The position numbers were made by a program, and so were the translations under genes. A DNA stretch of 64,000 nt from Perlucidibaca aquatica (lineage in GTDB: Bacteria; Pseudomonadota; Gammaproteobacteria; Pseudomonadales; Moraxellaceae), in the NCBI RefSeq assembly GCF_001676655.1, contig NZ_LZDB01000002.1, forward strand, positions 1,426,001 to 1,490,000. Direction: 5' to 3'. Each line of letters starts with the position of its first letter. Position 1 is the first letter of the stretch. Shown here piece by piece: positions 37,701-47,375 of this stretch. The notes under the pieces are model-generated. The model saw nothing but the letters and a program-made list of their open reading frames with translations, was not told where the DNA came from and did no database searches.

Positions 37701-38501
37701 TATATCACCCTGCTTTAATTGCAAATCACTGACTGACGGTATCGGCCAAATGGACTTAAGACTGTTAAGCCAAGGCTGCCAAGCCGATAGCGTGTTCATT
37801 TGCACATATAACTGCCATGGGCTGACACGCCATGCCATTGGGTCTTGCCCCATGACCAGCAGAGCTTGCTGCTCTACGTCACTACCGGCCAGTGTAAAGC
37901 CCACTTGAAGACGGTAATCCGACACGGCATTAAATTGGGTTAAGTGCAGCTTTTTAAGGGTCAAACGGGGCTGGCCAGAAACCTGCCAATGCAATTGGTT
38001 ATCTTCTAGCGTCAACCCGGGCTGAGCCAAAAGCCAACGCAACCCCTTCAAGGCATTCGCCGGATCAGACTGCTTTAAACTGGCGAACTCTTTCACTTGA
38101 ATACTGCCGTCCGGGGCAGCCAACAACGTCACTTGCAGCCCTGAAAGCGTGGTGCGTAATCGTGGACTGAGATCGAGCAAGGTCGCCCACCAGTCTGGCG
38201 TTGTCGACATGGAAGGAATGGTTAAGAGCACTTGCTCAGGATGAGCGGGATCGCGCAGCGTAATGTTTTTGACGGTGAGCACAGGACTTAATTGGCGCCA
38301 ATCGCCCGCTAACGTACCGATACGAATATCTAAGCCGGATTTAGCACTTAACCAGTGTTCAACATGTTGCTTTTGATCACCCACATAAGGCATGAGTTCA
38401 CGACCCAAGCCCACCACTAAGGCAAGTGGGATGAGCAGAGCAGCCAATACCATTAAGCTGCTATGCAATACACGATCTAAGCGCGACACCGTGTGTGTCA
38501 C
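34794..38501 (-). CDS. yhdP: YhdP-type AsmA-like lipid transport protein
   Basis: The 1235-residue protein has one N-terminal helix (about residues 17-37) and a very long periplasmic beta-rich body with the DUF3971 and AsmA-like C-terminal motifs (SGNVTATLKQGRLKEVSGVNLATRIFGLINASNLLRRLRFDFTDITRKGINYDKI). Near the C-terminus is the family segment VPVLAGFLAGPIVGGALVAADLLLDKQL. E. coli YhdP (about 1266 residues) is one of the bridge-like proteins, with TamB and YdbH, that move phospholipid to the outer membrane. The start is GTG. rng lies 18 bp upstream; the four-gene end rng-yhdP-amidase is tightly packed. Confidence 0.92.
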   Translation of the reverse strand: MTHTVSRLDRVLHSSLMVLAALLIPLALVVGLGRELMPYVGDQKQHVEHWLSAKSGLDIRIGTLAGDWRQLSPVLTVKNITLRDPAHPEQVLLTIPSMSTTPDWWATLLDLSPRLRTTLSGLQVTLLAAPDGSIQVKEFASLKQSDPANALKGLRWLLAQPGLTLEDNQLHWQVSGQPRLTLKKLHLTQFNAVSDYRLQVGFTLAGSDVEQQALLVMGQDPMAWRVSPWQLYVQMNTLSAWQPWLNSLKSIWPIPSVSDLQLKQGDIKLWLGSKGGAPRTLSVALNNVDATVALPAHGEQSIVGLSGVLNMTHHADNWTFAGDDLAGQLNGLALPLRRFAVDLRPDKMTIAAARMVLPQLQAHALQLKLLPQRLADQLAEAQPQGVLPRLHLQLDKTQAGWQFQRVEAEFKALSVKPQGKRPGFERMAGWLRTSTRTGLVYFDTRQARLLLPEVFREPIAVDSLQGGMRWQHREGLWHIDSDVLKLVNADAEANAQFALRLPDKNPGQGQLELLAGLRNAKLASAYRYVPWHSAGANTLAWLKKSLTSGDIEQASFVHIGPLYGGPKGGRLDMQFKLKNAVLDYVPGWPVLSGLDATVDISGQRLTVRGERGNILSAQAKNLLADIPDLHRPVLSINADLALDLTDVDKLLAESPLKKQTAGVAERLALSGPAQARLTLSVPLSSGTTAVKVDAQLNNAVIELAQENLRFEQVKGALRFDSQQGLDASSLQAALWQKPVTIQLRGEQRRGQWWQQKVFVQAPIDMAALGRWSGVDVLRYARGGSVADVQVNLPVSAPGLSSLQINSSLVGTQILLPAPLGKLAATPLPMRYQTTLGQAPEHKASVTLGNDLRMGVVTKNGGIQRALIRYGVPGLAWPSQSGISADLRVAKVNLSAWQDFIAQPVLTLPGRKSMTAELPALHQINLETDALQLGDESFSNTRIRATKIDSAWDLQLKGLQPARWPNWPVTEVSGVLQQQNQAWLLSPLTLKQPLLNFSGSATWGLQGEKMTQIKGQLEAKDIGEVMAQMGVANALSSESLEAGGELFWPGAPNEFSLNQSSGNVTATLKQGRLKEVSGVNLATRIFGLINASNLLRRLRFDFTDITRKGINYDKIMVKADLNQGVLKPAQFDLEGPTVQIRGRGWVNLNNQTLDQQLRVGVPVSSAVPVLAGFLAGPIVGGALVAADLLLDKQLAKLTSVRYRVSGSWENLVVDDEALESLPANLPKSDAATDPKP

Positions 38502-38519
38502 TCGCTCAACTCACGCGCG

Positions 38520-39995
38520 TTAGAGCAAAACCACATCGTACTGCTCCTGGTGATACATCGCCTCGACTTGGAAGCGTATGGGCTTACCCACAAAGTGCTC
38601 CAGATCCGCCACCGCCGCAGACTCTTCGCCCAGCAACCGATCTATGACACGCTGATTGGCCACGACAGAGTATCCGTGAGCGGCATCATAGGCCCTCGCC
38701 TCCCGCAGAATCTCTCGAAAAATCTCAAAGCAGACAGTTTCCGCTGTTTTCACAGTGCCACGGCCCGCGCAGGTCGGGCAGCTCTCACATAACAAATGCT
38801 CTAGCGACTCCCGGGTACGCTTGCGAGTCATCTCCACCAACCCTAACTCGGAGACTTGCGTGATCTTCGTTTTAGCATGATCACGGCTGAGCATTTTTTC
38901 CAGCGAGCGCAAGACCTGACTGCGGTGATCTTCTTCCTGCATGTCAATAAAGTCGAGGATGATGATGCCGCCCAAGTTGCGCAAGCGCAGATGTCGGGCA
39001 ATCGCGTGCGTCGCCTCTAAGTTCGTTTTGAACACGGTGTCTTCGAGGTTACGTGAGCCGACGAACGAACCGGTATTCACGTCCACCGTGGTCATGGCTT
39101 CGGTCTGATCAATAATCAGATAACCACCCGACTTCAGCAGCACTTTGCGCTGCAAGGCTTTCTGCAAATCGTCTTCGACATTATATAAATCAAAAAGTGG
39201 GCGCTCTCCGGGGTAGTGCTCTAAGCGCGACTCCAAGCCCGGCACAAATTCGCGCACAAACTCAATCGCCTTGGCATAGGTTTCACGAGAGTCTATGAGC
39301 ACCTTCAACACGCTGGCGCCGACAATGTCGCGCAAGGTGCGCAAGGAGAGCGGCAGCTCCTCATAAATCAAGGCTGGGCCATTGGTATAAATGGCTCGCT
39401 CGCGAACATGACGCCACAGTTTGAGCAAAAACGCCATGTCGTGATCAAGCTCAGCATCATGAGCGCCTTCAGCAACCGTGCGGATGATAAAGCCGCCACC
39501 GAGCTCATCGGGAGATGTCTCTCGCAAGCGACGAATCCACTGCTTTAAGCGCTCACGCTCGGGCTCATCTTCAATCTTTTGCGACACGCCAATTTGGTCG
39601 CTATAAGGCATATAGACGAGGTAGCGCGAGGGAATAGACAAGTCCATGGTCAGCCTGGCCCCTTTGCTGCCCATCATGTCTTTCATGACCTGAACAGTAA
39701 CGGACATGCCGTCATGCATGCATTCTTGGATGGTTTGTGGGCGCAGGCCTTTGGGTGCAATGCGCACCTCATTGATGTGCAAGAATGCTGTACGCTCTAG
39801 GCCAATATCAATAAAAGCAGCCTGCATTCCCGGCAAGACCCGAACGACTTTGCCGCGATAAATATTGCCGACCAAACCGCGTTTTGCCGTTCGCTCAATA
39901 AACAGCTCTTGCACTACGCCATTCTCAATCAGAGCGACACGCGACTCCATGGGCGTGACATTGATTAAGACTTCATCCGTGCTGAGGGTGCGCAT
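38520..39995 (-). CDS. rng: Ribonuclease G
   Basis: The chosen ATG at 39995 has an excellent ribosome site (AAGGAG, 6 nt); 6 codons upstream are in frame but unneeded. The 491-residue protein has an S1-type N-terminal domain (NIYRGKVVRVLPGMQAAFIDIGLERTAFLHI) and the RNase E/G catalytic core with DVNTGSFVG and IIILDFIDM, whose Asp residues bind Mg. The zinc link (CESCPTCAGRG) follows. There is no E-type degradosome tail. RNase G matures 16S rRNA and turns over some mRNAs. It lies just after maf. Confidence 0.96.
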   Translation of the reverse strand: MRTLSTDEVLINVTPMESRVALIENGVVQELFIERTAKRGLVGNIYRGKVVRVLPGMQAAFIDIGLERTAFLHINEVRIAPKGLRPQTIQECMHDGMSVTVQVMKDMMGSKGARLTMDLSIPSRYLVYMPYSDQIGVSQKIEDEPERERLKQWIRRLRETSPDELGGGFIIRTVAEGAHDAELDHDMAFLLKLWRHVRERAIYTNGPALIYEELPLSLRTLRDIVGASVLKVLIDSRETYAKAIEFVREFVPGLESRLEHYPGERPLFDLYNVEDDLQKALQRKVLLKSGGYLIIDQTEAMTTVDVNTGSFVGSRNLEDTVFKTNLEATHAIARHLRLRNLGGIIILDFIDMQEEDHRSQVLRSLEKMLSRDHAKTKITQVSELGLVEMTRKRTRESLEHLLCESCPTCAGRGTVKTAETVCFEIFREILREARAYDAAHGYSVVANQRVIDRLLGEESAAVADLEHFVGKPIRFQVEAMYHQEQYDVVLL

Positions 39996-40003
39996 AGCAC
40001 TCC

Positions 40004-40591
40004 TTAAGGCCAAAGTGGAAAATTCGCGTCTCGCAGTAAGGCGGCTGTTTCAGCCAATGGCAAACCCACCACGTTGCTATAACTGCCTTCTATGCCGCGA
40101 ATATATAACGCAGCTCGGCCCTGGATGGCATAAGCACCCGCTTTGTCTTGTGGCTCACCGGTATCCCAATAAGCCTTTTGGTCTGCTTCAGGAATGCCGG
40201 CAAAGTCCACACGTGTGCTGACGACACAATACGCTGTCTTTCCAGCATGCCAGAGAGCAATGCCCGTCAGTACGCGATGATCATTCGCCGTGAGGTGCCG
40301 CCAAATCCGCTGGGCATCGGCGAAGTTTTCTGGTTTGGCTAGGATTTCACCACCGGACACGACTGTCGTATCCGCCGCTAAGACCCAGATGGGCTCATGG
40401 ATATGAGCAAGCCGAGCAGCCACCGTTTCGGCTTTTGCCTTGGCCAAACGAAGCACGTAGTCGCTGGCCGACTCGCCTGCCTGCAGGGATTCATCGACAT
40501 CCGCAGGCAAACAACGCGCGGTGATGCCAATTTGGCGAAGTAAGTCTGCGCGCCGAGGAGAGGCCGAGGCCAAATACAATCCGCCCGGCAT
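40004..40591 (-). CDS. maf: Maf-family nucleoside triphosphate pyrophosphatase
   Basis: Start at MPGGLYLASASPRRADLLRQIG (40591), leaving a 2-nt gap to the mreD stop; the longer frame runs inside mreD. The 195-residue protein has LASASPRR, the ADVDES motif, the Lys in KAKAETVA, LAADTTVVSGGEILAKP with catalytic Asp, and the C-terminal DKAGAYAIQGRAALYIRGIEGSYSNVVGLPLAE. Maf proteins hydrolyse dTTP, UTP and modified nucleotides. Gene order mreD-maf-rng is typical. Confidence 0.94.
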   Translation of the reverse strand: MPGGLYLASASPRRADLLRQIGITARCLPADVDESLQAGESASDYVLRLAKAKAETVAARLAHIHEPIWVLAADTTVVSGGEILAKPENFADAQRIWRHLTANDHRVLTGIALWHAGKTAYCVVSTRVDFAGIPEADQKAYWDTGEPQDKAGAYAIQGRAALYIRGIEGSYSNVVGLPLAETAALLRDANFPLWP

Positions 40592-40593
40592 GA

Positions 40594-41067
40594 TTAACGC
40601 TGCGTCCAGCGGCGCAAAGACAGCAGCACCGTTGGCCAGATTAAGGCGCTGGCTGCGGCCGGGAGGAAGTAGCTCAGATCCGTCGGCACTTCGCCGCGCA
40701 CAGAAAGCACGGCATAAGTGAGCGATCGCTCGAGCAGAATCAATAAGAAAACCAAGGCAGTGGTTTGGCGCACCGAAAACACGCCCGACCAACGCTGCGT
40801 CATGCGGGTGACATAAATCACCAACACCAGCGCGAGGGCATGCAGACCCAATGGGCTGGCTAGAAAGGCATCAAGCAACAGGCCCATCACCAAGGCAAAC
40901 CACAGCCCCACCCAGGAAGGCGCATGCATGACCCAAAAAATCAGCACTAACATGACCCATTCCGGCCGCCACGCTTGCAGGGCATCAGGCAATGGCAAAA
41001 TGCTCATCAGCAACGCGGCCGACAAGCTCCAAATAATCGCCAGGAATGGGCTTCGGGGATTAGCCAC
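40594..41067 (-). CDS. mreD: MreD rod-shape protein
   Basis: Start taken as the GTG at 41067 (protein begins with ANPRSPFLAIIWSLSAAL), with GAGG 6 nt upstream and overlapping the mreC end. It gives 157 residues, the normal MreD size. The frame upstream lies within mreC. Five hydrophobic segments are visible, with the PEWVMLVLIFWV and GLLLDAFLASPLGLHALALVLVIYV segments usual in MreD. It works with MreC and RodA/PBP2 in lateral wall growth. Confidence 0.9.
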   Translation of the reverse strand: MANPRSPFLAIIWSLSAALLMSILPLPDALQAWRPEWVMLVLIFWVMHAPSWVGLWFALVMGLLLDAFLASPLGLHALALVLVIYVTRMTQRWSGVFSVRQTTALVFLLILLERSLTYAVLSVRGEVPTDLSYFLPAAASALIWPTVLLSLRRWTQR

Positions 41068-41971
41068 GGGGCACCTCGGGGGCGACTGGAACAGAGGGGG
41101 CACTGACGGCGGGAATCGTTGCATCCGCGGCCGGAATAGGCGCGCTGGTCGCAACCGTTGGACGCTCAAACAAGGCGAGCAAATAGCGGCTGCGATCGAG
41201 AGCGGCCACCGCTCGCGCAGAAACTTCAAGGAATTGCTCGCCCGGCACTTTACGGATACGCGTCACGACCCCAACGGGATAGCCTGCGGGAAAATCTTGG
41301 CCTAGCCCCGAAGTCACCAACAAATCGTCTTTCTTAATATCGGCCGTTTCCGGCACAAACTGCAGTGACAACTCTTCTGGATCGCCCGTGCCACTTAAAA
41401 TCGCGCGTATACCATTGCGGTTAATTCGAACGGGTACCGAGTGCTGACGATCGGAGATCAACATAATGCGAGCCGTCTGCTGCCCGACAAACTGAACGCG
41501 ACCCACTACACCGCGCGCGTCCAGCACCGGCTGTCCTTTATACAACCCTGCCTCAGCACCTTGATTAACGATGAGCACATGATGCGTCGTATCGGGATCA
41601 ACACCGATCACCTCGGTGACTAAAACACGGCTTTCAATGGACTCCGCTGCCACGGTTAAGCCACGCAGCCTGGCATTGTCATTACTCAAATAGGAGAGCT
41701 TTTGAACACGAGCAGCCAGCACTAAGTTAACCTGACGTAACTGCGCATTTTCCCGCTTTAGTGCCGCCCCCATTCGAATGCTATCCGCCGCTTCTTCAAA
41801 CGCGGTGCTAGGCAATGCAATCGCCAAATACACAGGCTCTACCAAGCTGTAGAGCTGGCGCTGCAGTGAGGCAAGCCATCCCCATTGCAGGCTGTCACCC
41901 ACAAGCAACGCCACAGAAAGCGTTAGTGTGGCGACAATATGCACTCGATCGCCGCGCTGGCGAGTAAACAA
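41060..41971 (-). CDS. mreC: MreC rod-shape protein
   Basis: The 303-residue protein has a short cytoplasmic N-terminus, one membrane helix (about residues 13-30), a coiled coil (about 64-100, ALKRENAQLRQVNLVLAARVQKL) and the two beta-barrel domains of MreC (VIGVDPDTTHHVLIVNQGAEAGLYKGQPV and VLSGTGDPEELSLQFVPETADIKKDDLLVTSGL). An Ala/Pro-rich tail ends it. The start is uncertain: no ATG or GTG exists in frame after the stop 57 bp upstream. The TTG used here lacks a ribosome site, whereas GGGAGG sits just before two ATC codons (41986, 41983). Confidence 0.9.
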   Translation of the reverse strand: MFTRQRGDRVHIVATLTLSVALLVGDSLQWGWLASLQRQLYSLVEPVYLAIALPSTAFEEAADSIRMGAALKRENAQLRQVNLVLAARVQKLSYLSNDNARLRGLTVAAESIESRVLVTEVIGVDPDTTHHVLIVNQGAEAGLYKGQPVLDARGVVGRVQFVGQQTARIMLISDRQHSVPVRINRNGIRAILSGTGDPEELSLQFVPETADIKKDDLLVTSGLGQDFPAGYPVGVVTRIRKVPGEQFLEVSARAVAALDRSRYLLALFERPTVATSAPIPAADATIPAVSAPSVPVAPEVPRG

Positions 41972-42069
41972 CGAGTTGTCGATGATGGCCTCCCGAAGGC
42001 ACCGTAAAGCGTTGTGTTTTTATACACGGCCTAGCCACAGAGACAAGCCATGTCTTCAACGAAAATATG

Positions 42070-42094
42070 AAAAAGCCGGCACATTGGCCGGCTC
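42070..42094 (-). terminator. Terminator after mreB
   Basis: Read on the minus strand, AGCCGGC pairs with GCCGGCT around a 7-nt loop and is followed by TTTTT. It lies 20 bp past the mreB stop and separates mreB from mreC, so mreCD-maf-rng-yhdP may need read-through or an own promoter. Confidence 0.85.
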
Positions 42095-42112
42095 TTAACA
42101 CCCAGCGACGAC

Positions 42113-43225
<1,113 letters not shown>

Positions 43226-43361
43226 TTAAAGTGCTGCTAGGTTAAACAAAGAGACCATTTTGGACAAGTTCTGTTCTGTGATAACTTGCGTTCTTTAATG
43301 CACTCGCAATCCTTTATGGCCGCCCGCAAACGCAGGGCGGCATCGTCTGGAGTTCGCCCTC

Positions 43362-43649
43362 ATGGCCCTGACCACCGATCAGGTGGCGCGTATCGCCCAT
43401 CTTGCCCGTTTGCAACTGCCCTCTGAAGAAAATGTGCGCGTCACAGACAGTCTTAATAACATTTTGGGGCTGATCGATCAGCTTCAGGCGGCCAATACCC
43501 AAGGCATTGAGCCCATGGCGCATCCTCTGGATGCCACTCAGCCCCTGCGTGCAGACCGCGTAACCGAATTAAATCAACGAGATACTTATCAAAGTATTGC
43601 CCCCGCCGTTCAGGATGGGTGCTACCTCGTGCCCCGCGTCGTCGAATAA
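43362..43649 (+). CDS. gatC: Asp/Glu-tRNA amidotransferase subunit C
   Basis: The 95-residue protein has the GatC pattern [48 protein letters not shown] and [16 protein letters not shown]. It belts the GatA-GatB interface of the amidotransferase that converts Glu-tRNA(Gln) and Asp-tRNA(Asn) to Gln-tRNA and Asn-tRNA. gatA starts 19 bp downstream. Confidence 0.95.
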   Translation: MALTTDQVARIAHLARLQLPSEENVRVTDSLNNILGLIDQLQAANTQGIEPMAHPLDATQPLRADRVTELNQRDTYQSIAPAVQDGCYLVPRVVE

Positions 43650-43668
43650 TTTAGTAGTAGAAACCGCT

Positions 43669-45141
43669 ATGACTTTGCATACCCTAACGCTTGCCGACCT
43701 AGCCCTCGGACTGGAGCGTCGCGATTTTTCCAGCGTGGAACTGACGCAGCATTTCCTTGATCGCATTGCGCGCTATGACAATCCCGCTGAAGGCGGCCTC
43801 AATAGCTTCATCACCGTCACCCCAGAGCCTGCACTCGCCCAAGCAGTGGCCGCCGATGCCGCACGAAGCAGCGGTACAGCCAGCCTGCTCAGTGGCATTC
43901 CGCTCGCTCAAAAAGATATTTTCTGCACCCAGGGCGTGAAAACAACGTGCGGCTCGAAAATGCTCGAGAGCTTCATTTCGCCGTACAACGCTGAAGTCAT
44001 TAGCCGCTGCGACGCGGCCGGCCTGGTCATGCTCGGCAAGACCAACATGGACGAGTTCGCCATGGGCTCGTCGAACGAGACCTCCTACTACGGGTCGGTG
44101 CAGAACCCATGGGATGTCACCCGCGTGCCCGGCGGCTCCTCCGGCGGCTCCGCTGCGGCGGTAGCGGCACGCCTTGCTCCGGCGGCATCCGGCACCGATA
44201 CCGGTGGCTCGATTCGCCAGCCGGCGGCACTGTGCAACCTCACCGGCCTCAAGCCCAGCTACGGCCGCATTTCGCGCTGGGGCATGATTGCCTTCGCCTC
44301 CAGCCTCGATCAGGCCGGCCCGATGACGCAGACCGCCGAAGACGCCGCCCTGCTGCTGCAGGTCATGGCCGGGCACGATGCCAAAGACTCGACCTCGATT
44401 GATCATCCGGTGCCGGATTATCGCGCCAGCCTCAATGATTCGCTGCAAGGCCTGCGCGTGGGTCTGCCCAAGCAATTCTTCGGCGATGGTCTAAATGCCG
44501 ACACCGCAGCTCTGATTCACGCCGCCATCAAGGAGATCGAGAAGCTCGGTGCCACGGTGGTGGAAGTTGACCTGCCCAACAGCGGGCTGTCGGTGCCGGC
44601 CTATTATGTGATCGCGCCTGCCGAGTGCTCGTCGAACCTGTCGCGTTTTGATGGCGTGCGCTTCGGCCATCGCTGCGAAAATCCAAAGGATCTCGAAGAC
44701 TTGTATAAGCGCTCGCGTGCCGAGGGCTTCGGTGCCGAAGTGCGTCGTCGCATCATGATCGGCACCTATGCGCTGTCGGCCGGCTACTACGATGCCTATT
44801 ACCTGCAGGCCCAGCGCGTTCGTCGCCTGATCAAGCAGGATTTCGACATCGCCTTCCAGCACTGCGATGTCATCCTCGGCCCGACCGCACCGGAAACGGC
44901 GTTTGCACTCGGCGCCAAGCAGGAAGATCCGATCGCGATGTATCTGCAAGACATCTACACGATTGCCACCAATCTCGCCGGCCTGCCCGGCATGAGCATT
45001 CCGGCCGGCTTCGTGCGCGGCCTGCCAGTGGGACTGCAACTGATCGGGCCTTATTGGAGTGAGTCTCGCCTGCTCAATGTGGCGCATCGCTATCAGCAAG
45101 TGACTGACTGGCACCGCCAGCTGCCCACCGCTTTCGCTTGA
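43669..45141 (+). CDS. gatA: Asp/Glu-tRNA amidotransferase subunit A
   Basis: Start at [21 protein letters not shown] (43669); an earlier in-frame start overlaps gatC and is unlike the family. The 490-residue amidase-signature enzyme has the catalytic Lys in [12 protein letters not shown], the cis-Ser/Ser in [32 protein letters not shown], and the C-terminal [25 protein letters not shown]. GatA frees ammonia from glutamine for GatB. The middle of the gene (about 44.0-45.05 kb) looks markedly richer in CTG, CTC and GCC codons than its ends and gatB's end. Confidence 0.97.
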   Translation: MTLHTLTLADLALGLERRDFSSVELTQHFLDRIARYDNPAEGGLNSFITVTPEPALAQAVAADAARSSGTASLLSGIPLAQKDIFCTQGVKTTCGSKMLESFISPYNAEVISRCDAAGLVMLGKTNMDEFAMGSSNETSYYGSVQNPWDVTRVPGGSSGGSAAAVAARLAPAASGTDTGGSIRQPAALCNLTGLKPSYGRISRWGMIAFASSLDQAGPMTQTAEDAALLLQVMAGHDAKDSTSIDHPVPDYRASLNDSLQGLRVGLPKQFFGDGLNADTAALIHAAIKEIEKLGATVVEVDLPNSGLSVPAYYVIAPAECSSNLSRFDGVRFGHRCENPKDLEDLYKRSRAEGFGAEVRRRIMIGTYALSAGYYDAYYLQAQRVRRLIKQDFDIAFQHCDVILGPTAPETAFALGAKQEDPIAMYLQDIYTIATNLAGLPGMSIPAGFVRGLPVGLQLIGPYWSESRLLNVAHRYQQVTDWHRQLPTAFA

Positions 45142-45154
45142 GGAAACACGGATA

Positions 45155-46609
45155 ATGACTTGGGAAATCGTCATCGGGCTGGAAGTGCATGTTCAGCTCA
45201 ACACACAATCGAAAATCTTTTCTGGTAGTTCCACCACGTTTGGTTCAGAGCCGAATACGCAGGCCAGCCTCATTGATCTGGGCATGCCGGGCGTATTACC
45301 CGTGCTTAATGCCGAAGCCGTTCGCCACGCTGTCCGTTTCGGGCTGGGTATTGAAGCTGAGATTGGTCGTCACTCAGTATTTGCGCGTAAGAATTACTTC
45401 TACCCCGACCTGCCCAAGGGCTACCAGATCTCGCAGATGGATCACCCCATTGTGGGCAAGGGTCACATCGACATCACACTCGATGACGGCACGGTAAAGC
45501 GTGTTGGCATTACCCGTGCGCACCTCGAAGAAGATGCTGGCAAGTCGCTGCACGAGAACTTCTCTGGCATGACCGGCATTGATCTCAACCGTGCCGGCAC
45601 GCCGCTGCTGGAGATTGTTTCTGAGCCGGACATGCGCTCGGCAAAAGAGGCCGTGGCCTACGCCAAGGCCATCCACGCGCTGATCCGCTACCTCGATATT
45701 TCCGATGGCAACATGGCGGAAGGCTCTATGCGCTGCGACTGCAACGTGTCCATCCGCCAGCCCGGCCAGCCCTTTGGCACGCGCCGTGAAATTAAGAATG
45801 TGAACTCGTTCAAGTTCATCGAAAAAGCCATTCAGGCCGAAGTGCTGTGGCAGATGGACGAATTGGAGTCGGGCCGTTCCATCGTGCAATCCACCGTGCT
45901 TTACGATGTCGCCAAGAACGAAACGCGTGCCATGCGCAGCAAAGAAGAAGCGAACGATTACCGCTACTTCCCGGACCCTGACCTGCTGCCCGTCATCATT
46001 GATGACGCCACGCTAACGGAGATTCGTGCCAGCCTGCCTGAGCTACCAGCGGCCAAGCGTGCCCGCTTTGAAAGCGAACTGGGACTGTCGCCGTATGATG
46101 CGGGCGTACTGGTGGCGAGCCGCGACCTCTCAGCCTATTTTGAGGCCACGATGATGGCCGCCGGCGGCGTCTCTGCTGCAAAAGCAGCGGCTAATTGGGT
46201 CAGCGGTGAATTGCTCGCTGCACTTAATCGCGCCGAGTTAGAGATTGTCGACTCACCCGTTTCGCCGGAACAGCTGGGTGGCTTGATTTTACGTATTACG
46301 GACAACACCATATCAGGTAAGATTGGCAAACAAGTATTTGCCGCACTGATGGCAAAGGAAGGCGCTAGCGCCGATGAAATCATTGCAACGCAAGGCTTAA
46401 AACAAGAAACCGACACCGGCGCTATTGAGGCCGTTATTCGGGAAGTCATCGCGAGCAATGCTGCACAAGTTGAGCAATACCGCGCCAGTGACGAAACCAA
46501 ACAAGCCAAGTTATTCGGCTTCTTTGTGGGACAAGTCATGAAGGCATCGCGCGGCAAAGCCAATCCAGCAGCGGTAAACGATTTGCTTAAAACCATGCTG
46601 ATGAGCTGA
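45155..46609 (+). CDS. gatB: Asp/Glu-tRNA amidotransferase subunit B
   Basis: The 484-residue protein has the GatB N-terminus [23 protein letters not shown], the kinase-like core [79 protein letters not shown], and the helical plus YqeY-like tail. It activates the Glu/Asp carboxylate of the mischarged tRNA with ATP. gatA ends 13 bp upstream. Confidence 0.97.
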   Translation: MTWEIVIGLEVHVQLNTQSKIFSGSSTTFGSEPNTQASLIDLGMPGVLPVLNAEAVRHAVRFGLGIEAEIGRHSVFARKNYFYPDLPKGYQISQMDHPIVGKGHIDITLDDGTVKRVGITRAHLEEDAGKSLHENFSGMTGIDLNRAGTPLLEIVSEPDMRSAKEAVAYAKAIHALIRYLDISDGNMAEGSMRCDCNVSIRQPGQPFGTRREIKNVNSFKFIEKAIQAEVLWQMDELESGRSIVQSTVLYDVAKNETRAMRSKEEANDYRYFPDPDLLPVIIDDATLTEIRASLPELPAAKRARFESELGLSPYDAGVLVASRDLSAYFEATMMAAGGVSAAKAAANWVSGELLAALNRAELEIVDSPVSPEQLGGLILRITDNTISGKIGKQVFAALMAKEGASADEIIATQGLKQETDTGAIEAVIREVIASNAAQVEQYRASDETKQAKLFGFFVGQVMKASRGKANPAAVNDLLKTMLMS

Positions 46610-46613
46610 AGAT

Positions 46614-47372
46614 ATGAAGCAGGCACCCCAGCCCTCGCTATCGTTTTTACTGATTTCTAGTGCCATTGCACTGACGCTGACCGGCTGCAAAATGAGCCCG
46701 ACGGCGACGAAGCCACCGGCCTCTCCAAGCTATCGCTTTAACGCGAGCGCTGAGAGCCCGGCGTTCATTGGTAGCAACGGCTTCCAGCTTGGCCAACTCG
46801 ACAGTTTGCTAAAAAACAGCCAACAAGCGAATGCGCTAACCCTGTTCGTGGGTGCAAATACCGCGTTGAAACAAGGCCGCCTCGTGGATGCAGGCCTGCT
46901 CTACCAGCAAGCACAAGTACGCCGCCTGACTGACCTGCAACGCTACCCCGCTAAACCTGACGCGCAAGCGGACGTAAAGACGGTCAATCGCCTGAAAGCT
47001 AACGTCAGTGCAGCGTTGGGGCCCAAGTTACTCGATAAGCCCAAACTCTATGGGCAGATCGCCCAGCGCCTAGCGCGCTGGCGCTGCGATACCGCGCCGG
47101 GCTACAAGCCTAGCTGGCAATTTACGCGCATGGCCCCATCCGTGACGTGCACTAGCTTTCAGCAGCAAAAAGTTCGGCTGATGCGCGATCTGTCGGTGCT
47201 GATGATGCGAGAGGAATATGCCAGCGCGGCACAGCTCGCGGAGTACTATCAAAATAGCTCTAGCTCAGTTCGTGAACTGGCAGGCCTGAAAGAGGGCTAT
47301 GACCGGGCTTTGGCCACCATGCGCAACATTGAGCGTAAACAAAAGCGCGTCGGGTTATCGACGCGCTTTTAA
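46614..47372 (+). CDS. Lipoprotein of unknown function
   Basis: The 252-residue protein has a lipoprotein signal (ISSAIALTLTGC, lipid Cys about residue 25). Residue +2 is Lys, so outer-membrane sorting is expected by the usual rule. The mature part is largely helical: LDSLLKNSQQANALTLFVGANTALKQGRLVDAGLLYQQAQVRR resembles a helical-repeat or Sel1-like segment, and two Cys residues (about 154 and 180) could pair. I do not recognise the family. It follows gatB by 4 bp and converges with the giant lipoprotein gene 3 bp away. Its last codons are part of a terminator stem. Confidence 0.75.
   Translation: MKQAPQPSLSFLLISSAIALTLTGCKMSPTATKPPASPSYRFNASAESPAFIGSNGFQLGQLDSLLKNSQQANALTLFVGANTALKQGRLVDAGLLYQQAQVRRLTDLQRYPAKPDAQADVKTVNRLKANVSAALGPKLLDKPKLYGQIAQRLARWRCDTAPGYKPSWQFTRMAPSVTCTSFQQQKVRLMRDLSVLMMREEYASAAQLAEYYQNSSSSVRELAGLKEGYDRALATMRNIERKQKRVGLSTRF
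47341..47370. terminator. Bidirectional terminator inside the lipoprotein gene end
   Basis: AAAAGCGCGTCG (47341-47352) and CGACGCGCTTTT (47359-47370) form a perfect 12-bp stem with a 6-nt loop. The stem encodes the last codons of the lipoprotein gene, including part of its stop. T-runs of four occur on both strands, suiting the convergent pair. A second hairpin, AGGGCGCC-ACTAC-GGCGCCCT (47401-47421), lies in the last codons of the giant gene. Confidence 0.75.
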
Positions 47373-47375
47373 AGC

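Noticed and set aside
43699-45174. Two long antisense frames (258 and 227 codons) within gatA
   Set aside because: gatA is unmistakable here; high G+C in its third codon position removes stops from the opposite strand.
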